From: Labrenzia sp. DG1229 | GTDB taxonomy: Bacteria; Pseudomonadota; Alphaproteobacteria; Rhizobiales; Stappiaceae | NCBI RefSeq assembly: GCF_000521215.1 | Contig: NZ_KI928942.1 | Location: 11,057 to 55,638 of the forward strand | Reading direction: 5' to 3' | Length of the DNA: 44,582 bases | In this document: piece after piece, positions 1 through 8,399 of the stretch | Position numbering within the stretch: the stretch's first letter is position 1 | Layout of the letters: each line of letters starts with the position of its first letter | Notes under the pieces: model-generated | The model's input: the letters and a program-made list of their open reading frames with translations, nothing else | Told to the model about the DNA's origin: nothing | Database searches by the model: none | Position numbers and translations under genes: made by a program

Positions 1-2
1 TG

Positions 3-800
3 GTACAGGCCGACGGCGATCTGTTCAGCTGGTACAAGGCCCACGCCGAGGGGCTGAACGTGAAAATCCACGATCCGAATATCTGGGTCAGCCAGATCCA
101 GGGCCCACGTTCGCTGGACCTTCTGGCCGCCGTGCTGGACGGACCGATGCCCGATCCCTTTCGCTATTTCGATTGCGCCGAGGTCTCCATCGCGGGCCAG
201 ACTTGCTGGATCAGCCGCTCGGGCTTCACCAATGAGCTTGGCTGGGAGGTCTATATGTTGCCCGACACCGACATTCCGGCCATCGGCGACAGGATCATGG
301 AAGTCGGCGCAGCGTTCGATATCCTGCTGACCGGAACACCTGTGTTTCGGGCGAGGCGGATTGAAGCCGGTTTGCTCAATGCCGGGTCTGATTTCGGAGC
401 CGAGACGACGCCGTTTGAAGCAGGGCTTGGCGGTTTTGTCGAATTTGACGGCCGTGACTTTGTTGGTCGCAAGGCGCTGGAGGCCGCCGATAAATCCTGC
501 CGCACCTGGGGCATGCGCGTGTCCGGCGGAGTGGCGCAGCTTGGTCGGGTCATGACCATTGATGACAGGCCCGTCGGCCGGGTCTGTTCCTCGGGCTATT
601 CGCCCTACCAGGGCTGCGGTGTCTGTATCGTGCGCATGGATGGCCCCGCACAGGGTCCGGGGACAAAGGTAGACGTGCTCTGCGCTGATGGGTCCACCCA
701 GAGCGGCGAACTCTGCACCCTGCCAATGTACGACGCCGACCGCCTGATCCCGCGCGGCAAATTGGTGGATATCCCGGCCAAACCGATCGCGGCGGAATGA
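3..800 (+). CDS. GcvT/DmdA-family aminomethyltransferase-like protein (5' partial)
   Basis: The frame is open from base 3, so the gene starts before the window; about 265 C-terminal residues are present. The protein matches the folate-binding GcvT fold: an early stretch reading IQGPRS corresponds to the 'QGPKS' motif of glycine-cleavage T proteins, then comes RSGFTNELGWEVY (the G(F/Y)TGExGxE motif), then the RRIEAGLLN...ETTPFEAGLG block, and a C-terminal beta-barrel with DFVGRKAL. Such enzymes move or oxidise one-carbon units with tetrahydrofolate; relatives include T-protein, DMSP demethylase DmdA and dimethylglycine/sarcosine enzymes. The exact substrate cannot be told from this fragment. 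Its stop overlaps the start of the next gene (ATGA), so the two are probably co-transcribed. Confidence 0.8.
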   Translation, partial: VQADGDLFSWYKAHAEGLNVKIHDPNIWVSQIQGPRSLDLLAAVLDGPMPDPFRYFDCAEVSIAGQTCWISRSGFTNELGWEVYMLPDTDIPAIGDRIMEVGAAFDILLTGTPVFRARRIEAGLLNAGSDFGAETTPFEAGLGGFVEFDGRDFVGRKALEAADKSCRTWGMRVSGGVAQLGRVMTIDDRPVGRVCSSGYSPYQGCGVCIVRMDGPAQGPGTKVDVLCADGSTQSGELCTLPMYDADRLIPRGKLVDIPAKPIAAE

Positions 801-1828
801 CTCTAATGCCTTGGATTTGGTCATCGAGTACCGAGGTCTGCAATTTAGAGGCGTTCGGCGCCGCTTCTAACCACATCGCATTTTTGTTGCTGAATTCGTT
901 CTCATCTCTCGATCTTAGCGCGGCCCTAGACGCCTTGAATGAAGCGAATTCCTATGATCAGACCGCCAGGTTTTCTTGGTCACTGCTCAGCGAACATGGA
1001 AACGCCGTATTGGCTTCAAACGGGTTGCCCATAAGTGTAGATGGTTCGATTAGTTCTGTCACGAAACGTGGCACAGTGATCATTCTGGGCGGCGAAGACT
1101 TTATCGGTGCTTCTACTCAACCTGTCCTGGCCTGGTTGAGGAGTCAGTCCCGGAAAGGGTCATATGTTAGCGCAGTGGGAAGCGCTGTCTTCACCTTGGC
1201 CAAAGCCGGGATAGTTTCAAACGAACCGGTAACTGCTCATTGGAGGTACAGGGGGGCAATTGCCGAACATTGCCCAGATTTGGAGTTAAAGCAGAACATC
1301 TTCTGTATTGGCGAAAAAATCCTGACCTGTGCTGGAGGTGCTGCGACCTTGGATTTGATGTTGCAGCTGATCGCTAAAAACAGTGATAGCTCTATAGCCA
1401 ACTGGGTGGCAGACAGGCTCGTCTGCGGCTCTTATAGAACCGGGCAAGAAGAGCAGACGGTTGCTGAATTCCTGCACACCGGAGAGCGAAATGCCAAGCT
1501 CGCAAGCGCAATCGGATTTATGCGGTCAAACTTGGAGGAACCTATTCCAGTTCAAGAAATAGCTGCCTCGGTCGGTATTTCCGTGCGGCAGCTTGAACGT
1601 CTCTTCAAGGCGCTCTTGTCTACAAGCCCAATAGCGTTCTACAGAAAACTGAGGCTCGAACATGCGCGGCGTTTGCTTCATCAGACATCGTTGCCAATCA
1701 TCGAAATTTCCATTGCCAGCTGCTTTGGCAGCCAGTCCCATTTTGCCAGACTTTATCGCAGGCACTTCGGCGTCTCTCCTCATCAGGATGCCGCAATCTC
1801 GCTAGGCAACAGTTCGAGCAATCTATAA
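797..1828 (+). CDS. GlxA-type AraC transcriptional regulator (DJ-1/PfpI + HTH)
   Basis: This 343-residue protein has an N-terminal DJ-1/PfpI-like domain (about residues 25-200, with VIILGGEDF and the region SAVGSAVFTLAKAG) and a C-terminal AraC DNA-binding domain with two helix-turn-helix units (about 235-330, ending FGSQSHFARLYRRHFGVSP). That is the GlxA/CdhR architecture of regulators of choline, glycine betaine, carnitine and arginine catabolism. At the nucleophile-elbow position, where DJ-1 enzymes have Cys, the sequence reads G-S-A, so the domain is probably a ligand sensor and not an enzyme. Its ATG overlaps the stop of the GcvT-like gene, suggesting it regulates that one-carbon pathway. 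The ligand is unknown. Confidence 0.85.
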   Translation: MTLMPWIWSSSTEVCNLEAFGAASNHIAFLLLNSFSSLDLSAALDALNEANSYDQTARFSWSLLSEHGNAVLASNGLPISVDGSISSVTKRGTVIILGGEDFIGASTQPVLAWLRSQSRKGSYVSAVGSAVFTLAKAGIVSNEPVTAHWRYRGAIAEHCPDLELKQNIFCIGEKILTCAGGAATLDLMLQLIAKNSDSSIANWVADRLVCGSYRTGQEEQTVAEFLHTGERNAKLASAIGFMRSNLEEPIPVQEIAASVGISVRQLERLFKALLSTSPIAFYRKLRLEHARRLLHQTSLPIIEISIASCFGSQSHFARLYRRHFGVSPHQDAAISLGNSSSNL

Positions 1829-2405
1829 AGTACCGGATTGCGCGCCTCTTTAAGCCAAGCCGCCGAAATATCGACAACTTTCCTCACATCCCGGATGCGC
1901 ACGGCGCTGAGCCCGGCCTGGCGTGCGCGCACAACGTTCTCAGGATAATTCATGACGCCCATGCCCAGCAGCACAAACGTAAGGAACTCATCCCGAAGGT
2001 ACGCAACCTGTCCGGTCTTTGGAACAAACCCCCGTTCGATGTAAAGATCTCAGACAAAGTTAGTGAACGGAAGCTAGGGCGTGTCACCGATCAGAAATGT
2101 CTCATCACGCAACTCCACCAGTTCAATAGTGTCGCGCGAAGCCAGAGGATGATGATCGGGCAGAACGGCCGCCAGTCCCTCGCCCGAAATCGGCTGGCAG
2201 TTGAGAAGCGGCGGCGCATGCCCCATGAAATGCCAGATGAACGCGATATCGGCTTGCCCATTCAGAACCAATTCAATCTGGCGGGGGCTTGGATTGAACC
2301 GGACACCGATCTTGACCCTTGGCTGTTGCCGCCGTAAGGCCTCGACGGTTTCCGGCAGTTGCCGAGATCGGAGCATTGCTGCGGCGCAATCGGATGCAGA
2401 GGCGC
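1783..2405 (-). pseudogene. LysR-type regulator fragment, frameshifted
   Basis: The minus-strand frame that opens near 2405 and ends at 2074 encodes the first part of a LysR substrate-binding domain (residues such as LPETVEALRRQQPRVKIGV and LVLNGQADIAF are typical). It stops at TAG after ...LIGDTP. A second frame then gives the continuation, ERGFVPKTGQVAYLRDEF...LLGMGV, and runs to 1783. A frameshift and stop therefore split the effector domain around 2040-2075. The N-terminal winged-helix DNA-binding domain is missing: the sequence beyond 2405 belongs to another gene remnant. The 3' end overlaps the convergent glxA-like gene by 46 bases. This is inferred to be a dead gene. Confidence 0.65.
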
Positions 2406-2458
2406 TCGTCGAGGTAAGACAGAGCCTATGCGGACCTGTTGGAACCTGCCGAATGACT

Positions 2459-2708
2459 CGGGTGCACCAGATCGTGCGCCTTTACAAAGTTTGCGGAGCC
2501 TGCGTGGTGGGCCCGTCTCCGTACCGCCATCCGCCCCGGTGTCATCCAGCTTGCGACCGGTTCATGGTTCGATCCGGACGACGCAACTTGTCAGCAGGGC
2601 AACCCAAATGCACTGACGCTCGACAGGGGAACCTCAAAACTGGCCCAGGGCCCCATCGCACAGTCCTGCCTCGTGAAAGTCGAGGCAGTATGGTCAACGT
2701 GCGTGTAA
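2459..2708 (+). pseudogene. C-terminal remnant of a BisC/TorA-family molybdopterin oxidoreductase
   Basis: Reading the plus strand gives QIVRLYKVCGACVVG in one frame (about 2468-2512). After a shift near 2520-2530 it gives IRPGVIQLATGSWFDPDD followed by a stretch containing QQGNPNALTLDRGTSKLAQGP, and ends at TAA 2706-2708. The 'GVIQLATGxWxDPxD ... GNPN.LT.DRGTSKLAQGP' block is diagnostic of the last about 70 residues of the molybdopterin-guanine-dinucleotide binding domain of DMSO/TMAO/biotin-sulfoxide reductases. Only the tail is present and it contains a frameshift, so it is a remnant left by a deletion or rearrangement. Confidence 0.6.
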
Positions 2709-2709
2709 A

Positions 2710-2725
2710 ACGTATGCTAATACGT
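2710..2725. repeat. Short perfect palindrome ACGTAT-GCTA-ATACGT
   Basis: Two 6-bp arms surround a 4-base spacer directly after the stop codon of the oxidoreductase remnant. It has no poly-T tail, so a terminator is unlikely. A binding site or a rearrangement scar are both possible, and neither is supported further. Confidence 0.35.
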
Positions 2726-2932
2726 GTGATTTGGAAGGTCGCTTAAGAAACGTTGCCTATAGGGTTCAACCACGTGTTACCGCAGCTCAGGGAAAACCTT
2801 CCAATCATCGACATATTCGAAGGACTGCAATCTTGGTACAGTGGCTGCAAGCCGACAGACCGCTACCGGCCCCATCACTCTTTGCGTTCGCGCATTATTC
2901 CGACGGCCAATGGTGGCCGAAGGAGAACTCAA

Positions 2933-3566
2933 ATGGGTATCGCACAATATGACCCTGCAGCGTTGGGTCGCCCAGCATGGAATGCTGGCCGGAAGGTCGG
3001 CGCAAAGAAGCCCCTGAAGCAGCGGCAGATTTGGGCAATTCGTTTCTTTCTCGATAGAGAGGGGCGGATGCGAGACCAGGCACTGTTCGATCTCGCGATC
3101 GACAGCAAGCTTCGAGGTTGCGATCCGGTAAATATCAAGATCGGCACTCTTGTAACAGGCCAGGAAGTGCGGACACGCGCCATGGTCGTCCAGCAGAAAA
3201 CTGGACGTCCTGTTCAGTTCGAGATCACGGCCGATGTGAAGGCAAGTTTGCTTGCGTGGCTTGAACGAAGAGGCGGCACCATCGATGACTTCGCTTTTTC
3301 CAGCCGGGTCGATCATGCCGATCATCTTAGCACTCGCCAATATGCAAGACTGGTTGATGAGTGGGTCACTGCGATTGGGCTGCGCCGCGAAGACTACGGC
3401 ACGCACTCGCCATGACGGACGAAGGCGGCGATGATCTACAAAGGACACTGGCAATCTTCGTGCGATCCAGATCCTGCTCGGGCATACCAAGATCGAGAAC
3501 ACAGTCAGGTATCTGGGTGTAGACATCGAGGAGGCCCTGGAACTGGCGGAGCGTACTGAAATTTAA
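2933..3566 (+). pseudogene. Tyrosine recombinase (phage-integrase family), inactivated
   Basis: An ATG at 2933 follows a good ribosome binding site (AGGAG). The frame encodes a short tyrosine recombinase of about 210 residues, including the first catalytic Arg region (AIDSKLRGCD). In the H-x-x-R box the sequence runs THSP then TGA (3413-3415), so the catalytic Arg codon has become a stop. A frameshift around 3430-3445 follows; after it another frame restores TGNLRAIQILLGHTKIENT (second His region) and RYLGVDIEEALELAERTEI with the catalytic Tyr, ending at TAA 3564-3566. The gene has therefore lost function through at least two lesions. An upstream open frame from 2753 is not needed for the start. 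It may once have served a mobile element now decayed. Confidence 0.85.
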
Positions 3567-3762
3567 CAGTGCGCGGCTTCGTGCCGTGAGGGGCCGCGTA
3601 TGTCAGGACGGGCAGCAAAGCGCCTCCAATTCGGTCGTTGGTCCGTTTATGCCTCGTTCCCAAAGCCGACATTCATCTCAGACGCAGTGAATTCGCGGGT
3701 TGGGCAGGGCCGATGCCTTCTTTGTAGCTATCAGTCTTTCCTAACAATCATATTTGCCAGAT

Positions 3763-3792
3763 CTCCGGGAAGCGCAACGTGCCTTCCCGGAG
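3763..3792 (-). terminator. Hairpin downstream of the frc operon
   Basis: A perfect 10-bp inverted repeat (CTCCGGGAAG / CTTCCCGGAG, 10-base loop) lies 29 bases after the stop of the permease gene. There is no clear T-run on the minus strand, so it may act as an mRNA 3'-end stabiliser or a Rho-associated end and not a classical intrinsic terminator. Confidence 0.5.
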
Positions 3793-3820
3793 AATGGTCT
3801 TCGCATTCCACGGCCACGCT

Positions 3821-4822
3821 TCATTTCACAACATCAATTCTGCTGCGGTTGAGAGAGATGGCAATGGCCGCAATCAGCAGGACGCCCAGTGCAACCTGGC
3901 TCCAGGAGGGCGGCACGCCGGCAATTGTCAGTCCGTTTCGGACGATTGTCAGGGTCAGTGCTCCGATGATTGTCTTGACGACGCTTCCATAGCCGCCGGT
4001 CAGAGGTGTGCCACCGAGTGCGACAGCTGCAATTGCGTCCAGTTCAATCATCAAGCCCGCCTGCGGTGTGGCCGCTCCGGCGCGAGCAAGGTTGACACAG
4101 GCCGCCAGTCCGACCATTAGGCCGGCGGCCGCAAAGACCTTGATCTTGAATGCGGTAACGTTGATGCCGACAAGGCGCAGCACTTTTTCATTGCCCCCTA
4201 CAGCCCTTAACTGCTGCCCGAAGGCGGTCTTTTCGTAGAACACCCACATCGCGAAGGCGACAATGGCTGCAACAATGAAAATGGCCGGAAATTTACCCAT
4301 CGACAGAAGCCAGGGAGCAGACACAGAGGAAATGTTAGTGCCTCCGGAAACGCTGCTGTCGGTAATGTAGATTGCTGTTCCGTCGGACATGATGATGACC
4401 GCAGCCCGGACAATGATCAGCATTGCCAGTGTTGTCACGAAGGATGGGATCTTGAGGAGCGAGATAATAGTTCCATTGATCATGCCGATAAAACCGCCGG
4501 CGAATATGCCCAGGACCAATCCGCCATCGCCCAGCCACAGCATTCCCAAGGCACCGAGAAACGCCGAGAAAGCAAGACTTGATCCGATCGAGATATCAAT
4601 CGATCCGGTTGTCACGATCATAAGCTGCGCAAAGGCGAGCAGCATCAATACAGGTGTTTGCTGGGCGATGAACGTCCAGTTTCGCATTGACATGAAACGA
4701 TCGCCGGAAAGAGCCCAGAATAAGAGGATTACCAGCGCAATTGCGATGAAGGGAACATAGTCGCGCAGTACTTCCACCCGTTTAGGCGTCAGGAACGATT
4801 GTTGTAAGGTTACGTCAGACAT
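3821..4822 (-). CDS. frcC: Fructose-type ABC transporter permease
   Basis: This 333-residue membrane protein is of the RbsC/FrcC family (BPD_transp_2 fold), with about eight to ten hydrophobic segments and the conserved ...ALGGTPLTGGYGSVVKTIIGAL block near the C-terminus. It forms the channel for sugar import and would pair with the ATPase encoded just upstream. The ATG at 4822 is preferred because GAGGAAA sits 6-7 bases before it, inside the end of the ATPase gene; a GTG at 4837 would add five residues. It is the last gene of the operon. Fructose as substrate is inferred from the FrcB/FrcK/GH32 context; the family also carries ribose, xylose and similar sugars. Confidence 0.9.
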   Translation of the reverse strand: MSDVTLQQSFLTPKRVEVLRDYVPFIAIALVILLFWALSGDRFMSMRNWTFIAQQTPVLMLLAFAQLMIVTTGSIDISIGSSLAFSAFLGALGMLWLGDGGLVLGIFAGGFIGMINGTIISLLKIPSFVTTLAMLIIVRAAVIIMSDGTAIYITDSSVSGGTNISSVSAPWLLSMGKFPAIFIVAAIVAFAMWVFYEKTAFGQQLRAVGGNEKVLRLVGINVTAFKIKVFAAAGLMVGLAACVNLARAGAATPQAGLMIELDAIAAVALGGTPLTGGYGSVVKTIIGALTLTIVRNGLTIAGVPPSWSQVALGVLLIAAIAISLNRSRIDVVK

Positions 4823-4833
4823 GGCAGCTTTCC

Positions 4834-5589
4834 TCACTCGCCGAGCGTTATGGCTTTGACCAGCCGGTCGGAAGTAATCTCGTCGCGTTTGAATTCACGG
4901 GACGTTACGCCGTGATGAGTGACCAAGATCCGGTCCGCCAGGCGGCGCACCTGATCGAGGTTGTGGCTGATCAGGATGAAGGATGTGCCGTGCCGGTCGC
5001 GAACGTCCTCAACCAAGCGCTCGACCTCAGCGGTTTCATTCGGACCAAGGGCGGCGGTTGGCTCGTCCAGGATTACAATGTCGCTACCCCATGCAATCGC
5101 ACGACCAATGGCGATGCTCTGTTGTTGTCCTCCGGACATGGATGAAATCGGCTGAGACAGGTCTTGAACAGTTGTGACATTAAGCTGCTTGAGAACTTCG
5201 CGCGTTTTCTCGCGCATTTTTCGTTCATCCACGAATATCCCCCATTTACGGGGAATCCGCCCAAGATAGAGATTGTAGGGTGCGCTCATGTTCGGAACGA
5301 GAGCGAGGTCCTGATAGACGACTTCGATCCCGCAATCTTGCATGTGTGAGACGTTGTGTTCGGACCGTGGCACTTCCTTTCCTTTGACGACGATCCGCCC
5401 TCCATCCGGCACATGCGCGCCCGCGACGACCTTGATCAGCGTCGACTTTCCGGCACCGTTGCCACCGACGATCGCCAGCACCTCTCCGCGTTTCAGGTCA
5501 AAGGACCCATCGCGAAGAGCCTGTACACCACCGAAGGATTTGGAGACATTTTCAACCGTCAGAAGCGGTTGGGTGGATCCGTCATTCAT
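4834..5589 (-). CDS. frcA: Sugar ABC transporter ATP-binding protein (FrcA type)
   Basis: This is a single-domain ABC ATPase of 251 residues. Visible motifs are Walker A GGNGAGKST (residues 42-50), the signature SGGQQQ, Walker B DIVILDEPTAA and the switch His in FILISHNLDQV. RbsA/XylG-type sugar importers usually have two fused ATPase domains of about 500 residues; a single-domain protein is the arrangement known for FrcA of Sinorhizobium, which supports the assignment. It lies 11 bases upstream of the permease start and 18 bases after the ROK regulator gene. It energises uptake of a sugar delivered by the periplasmic protein encoded at the operon start. Confidence 0.9.
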   Translation of the reverse strand: MNDGSTQPLLTVENVSKSFGGVQALRDGSFDLKRGEVLAIVGGNGAGKSTLIKVVAGAHVPDGGRIVVKGKEVPRSEHNVSHMQDCGIEVVYQDLALVPNMSAPYNLYLGRIPRKWGIFVDERKMREKTREVLKQLNVTTVQDLSQPISSMSGGQQQSIAIGRAIAWGSDIVILDEPTAALGPNETAEVERLVEDVRDRHGTSFILISHNLDQVRRLADRILVTHHGVTSREFKRDEITSDRLVKAITLGE

Positions 5590-5607
5590 GGTTCTGGTTC
5601 CTTGTGA

Positions 5608-6840
5608 CTAGCCAGACGCTCGTTCGGCGAGGCCTCTGGGCATGTTTCTGGGAGATCCAAGATGGGTCTGGGCCAACACATCCAGAAATGAACCCCTGAG
5701 CACGGTATCTTCGGTTTGCCGGCTCAGCTCGATCTCAACTGTCACGTAGATGCTGGGAAGAACGGCCGATTTCACATGAGCCTTGATCTCGTCGAGAAAC
5801 GCTTGACCGAACCCGGTGTATTCGTCTCCGATGACCACAAGATCGGGGTTGGTAAAGTTAATGCAGTTTACGATCCCCTGGGCCAGATAGCGTGCCACCC
5901 TGTTGACTTCCTGGACAGCCAGCGCATCCCCATTGCCGTAGGCTTCAAGCACCTCAGAGAAATTCGCGTCAGGCGTTAACCGGGACCCGGCAGCTTCTTT
6001 TGCTTGCTCTCGTATTGCTCGCAGCAGGGAAATCCGGGAAGTGAACAATTCCAGGCAACCGTGGTTTCCACACTTGCAGATTGGACCATCAACGCTGATT
6101 GACGTGTGGCCGAGTTCGCCTGCCAAACCTTGTGCGCCGCGGTATACCTGTCCGTCCACGACCAGAGCTGATCCTATTCCTTGTCCAGCTGACAAATACA
6201 GCAAAACCCTGGCACCGGCAGCGCGGGCATGATGACGCCATTCGGTCAGCGCGGCGGCCTTCGCATCGTGCGTGGAATGAACAGGTACGTCCGGGTAGCG
6301 TGAGCGGAGTTCGGGAATAAGGTCGAACCCTTGCCATTGCGGACTTTCTGTCATCAGGATGACCCGCTCGTCGCGTTCCAGGAACGGCCCAGGTACGGCT
6401 ACCCCGATGCCATCGACCCGATCCAGTTTCGCGATGAACCGGTCCATCAATTTGGTAATCTCGGCAAAAGTCTCTTTCGCCAGGCTTTCTCTGGAAATCG
6501 CTTCTTCAGCGAACTCAACGATCTCCCCACGCAGATTAAACGCACCAATCGAAAAGCTGCGTCTCTGCAATCTCAGACAAAGAATGTAGCGCCCGGAGCC
6601 GGAGAAGCTCAGACTGATCGACCGGCGGCCGCGCCCCCCACGCACAAGTCCAACCTCTTCGACGACACCATCGTCCACCAACGGTCCGATTGCGCGCGTA
6701 ATGGTTGCCTGATCCAAACCTGTGGCTACGCTTAGTTCCTTGCGCGAACACGCTCCCATGTCCTGGAGCGCTGCCAGAATGGCACGCCTGTTGTGGCCCT
6801 GTACGCCGCCGATCGACAATCCTTTTTGTACTTCGTTCAT
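5608..6840 (-). CDS. frcR: ROK-family transcriptional repressor of the fructoside operon
   Basis: This 410-residue protein has an N-terminal winged helix (about residues 15-75, including CSRKELSVATGLDQATITRAI) and a C-terminal ROK sugar-kinase-like domain. The ROK domain has GIGVAVPGPF, a glycine-rich GQGIGSALVVDGQVYRG region, GELGH, and the zinc-type motif CKCGNHGCLE. ROK repressors of the NagC/Mlc/XylR group bind sugar or sugar phosphate and leave their operators. The ATG at 6840 follows GAGG. In the 73-base gap before it lies one copy of a 12-mer also present twice upstream of frcB, so the protein probably controls both the operon and itself. The sugar ligand is inferred, not seen. Confidence 0.85.
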   Translation of the reverse strand: MNEVQKGLSIGGVQGHNRRAILAALQDMGACSRKELSVATGLDQATITRAIGPLVDDGVVEEVGLVRGGRGRRSISLSFSGSGRYILCLRLQRRSFSIGAFNLRGEIVEFAEEAISRESLAKETFAEITKLMDRFIAKLDRVDGIGVAVPGPFLERDERVILMTESPQWQGFDLIPELRSRYPDVPVHSTHDAKAAALTEWRHHARAAGARVLLYLSAGQGIGSALVVDGQVYRGAQGLAGELGHTSISVDGPICKCGNHGCLELFTSRISLLRAIREQAKEAAGSRLTPDANFSEVLEAYGNGDALAVQEVNRVARYLAQGIVNCINFTNPDLVVIGDEYTGFGQAFLDEIKAHVKSAVLPSIYVTVEIELSRQTEDTVLRGSFLDVLAQTHLGSPRNMPRGLAERASG

Positions 6841-6893
6841 GCCTGGACCTCATTTGCCTGTTTGGTCCGAACTTAGCGAGTATTTCTTGCGCG

Positions 6894-6905
6894 CTGCAAT
6901 GAATT
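6894..6905 (-). promoter_or_regulatory. Candidate FrcR operator upstream of frcR
   Basis: The plus-strand reading is CTGCAATGAATT. It differs at one base from two sites upstream of frcB (12196-12207 and 12213-12224). It lies 54-65 bases before the frcR start, within the frcK-frcR gap, a place suited to autoregulation through an internal promoter. Confidence 0.55.
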
Positions 6906-6913
6906 GTCTTTTT

Positions 6914-7558
6914 TCAAACATTGACTGTCTCCTGAAACAGGATGTCAGCCTCAACCGCTCCATTTCGGATTAACTCAGCATTTGGCATATCAACTCGTGC
7001 GATCTTGTCGCTCGTTTCAACATCACCTTTCCCGCCACGTTTGTGGCGTTGTTTCAGGCGTTCCATAAGGATGTGATCCGGAGCATCCATGAATATGCTT
7101 ATGTCAAAATGTGCTGCAGCCGAACGCCAGGGGTCAGCATTCATCAGGATGTAGTTGCCCTCAACGACATAAACGTCTTCGGTGCCTTCAATCCTCGTTC
7201 CTTCTGGAACTGGGTCATGCCGTTGCCGCGAGTACAGCGGCCACCAGAACGTATCGCGCTTTGTGAGCCGCGTAACGGCCCGTTCGAAAGCTGCGGCATC
7301 GAATGTGTCGAAGCGCCCTTTCACATCGCGCAGCAGATCAGCGTCGAGTTGGGCGTTTGTTTTGTGAAATCCGTCCATTGGGCAAAAGGCGGCAATCTGT
7401 CCTGAGGCACTTAGATCCTTGACCAGACTTTCGGCCAAAGTTGACTTCCCTGTTGCAGGTGGCCCTGCGATTGCCACGATGAGCGGCGAACGAGCTGAAT
7501 GAAGTCGTGCTTTCACAGTGTCGAGAAGATCGGAGTAATCGGTGAGGTGTTCAGGCAT
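6914..7558 (-). CDS. frcK: FrcK-like P-loop kinase (nucleoside/pantothenate-kinase fold)
   Basis: This 214-residue P-loop kinase has Walker A AGPPATGKST (residues 31-40), a PMDGFHKTN motif, a VVEGNYILM strand and an LID-like ERLKQRHKRGGKG segment. The fold is that of uridine/pantothenate kinases; the closest named relative is FrcK of the Sinorhizobium frc operon, a putative fructose kinase. The ATG at 7558 overlaps the PfkB stop by 8 bases; an in-frame start at 7582 would add eight residues and overlap more. Having both this and a PfkB kinase in one operon suggests two phosphorylation steps, for example at C1 and C6, feeding the adjacent aldolase. That order is inference. Confidence 0.8.
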   Translation of the reverse strand: MPEHLTDYSDLLDTVKARLHSARSPLIVAIAGPPATGKSTLAESLVKDLSASGQIAAFCPMDGFHKTNAQLDADLLRDVKGRFDTFDAAAFERAVTRLTKRDTFWWPLYSRQRHDPVPEGTRIEGTEDVYVVEGNYILMNADPWRSAAAHFDISIFMDAPDHILMERLKQRHKRGGKGDVETSDKIARVDMPNAELIRNGAVEADILFQETVNV

Positions 7559-8399
7559 CCATCCAACTCCGCGTGCCGGCATGGGTGCAGGATGCGCCGG
7601 CGATCCGGTTGGCTTGGCTCAGCGCATCGACAAAGGATCCGGACTTGAGGAAAGCGTGGCAGAATGCTCCATGGAAAATATCTCCAGCCCCCAATGTGTC
7701 GACAACGTCCACAGACAGAGCGGGTATCTGGCCCTCGTTGCCCTGATCGTGCCAGACAACGCCTCCATGGCCCTTTGTGATCGCCCAGCGGGGAATTTTC
7801 AATTCGGCGCACATTGCGGCAAAGGTGCGTTGATCGTCCGGACAGAAAACCTCGCTGACAATTGGAATGTCCGCCAGGCGTAGAAAATCGGGCGACCATT
7901 CCTTCCAGCTGCCACCGTCCAGAACGATCGGTCCTTCAAAGGCCTGCAATGCATCAAAGTGTTTCGCTACAAAGTGACGTTCATACTGGTCGATCTGGAT
8001 CAGTTGAGCATCGGCAGAGATCAGATCGTTTCGCTGGAGAATTTTTTCGCATTCATCGCCAGCTCCATTGACGATCATCCTGGCGCCAAGGCTGCGTGTG
8101 GAAATGACGGTGGAAAATGGAATGCCATATTCCGGGTCGTCGCAGATATCGTGCACCGTGACGTTTCGTCGGCTCAGATCCGAGGTCAGAAAGTCCCTCA
8201 TGAGATTTGGAGCCCCCAGCGACGTGGCGAGCGCTGCCCTGCCACCCAGATGCGAGAACGTGACCGCCGCATTCAGCGCCGAACCGCCCGGCATCACGTC
8301 ATTTGCCAACGCCTTGACCTTGCCGTCCGGGGCAGGAAAATCCTGCACCAGAGCTGTAACGTCCAGCACCGAGCGTCCTATGAAGAGTGCCTGGCTCAT
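7551..8399 (-). CDS. PfkB-family carbohydrate kinase
   Basis: This is a 282-residue ribokinase/PfkB protein. The N-terminal part has the PGGSALNAAVTFSHLGG signature (about residues 37-53), and the C-terminal signature DTLGAGDIFHGAF starts at residue 234 with catalytic base Asp240. The family phosphorylates fructose, ribose, tagatose-6-phosphate and related sugars using ATP. It overlaps the aldolase gene by 4 bases (ATGA) and the FrcK-like gene by 8 bases, so the three are translationally coupled. Context favours a fructokinase or a 1-phosphofructokinase making an aldolase substrate. Sequence alone does not fix the acceptor. Confidence 0.85.
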   Translation of the reverse strand: MSQALFIGRSVLDVTALVQDFPAPDGKVKALANDVMPGGSALNAAVTFSHLGGRAALATSLGAPNLMRDFLTSDLSRRNVTVHDICDDPEYGIPFSTVISTRSLGARMIVNGAGDECEKILQRNDLISADAQLIQIDQYERHFVAKHFDALQAFEGPIVLDGGSWKEWSPDFLRLADIPIVSEVFCPDDQRTFAAMCAELKIPRWAITKGHGGVVWHDQGNEGQIPALSVDVVDTLGAGDIFHGAFCHAFLKSGSFVDALSQANRIAGASCTHAGTRSWMDA

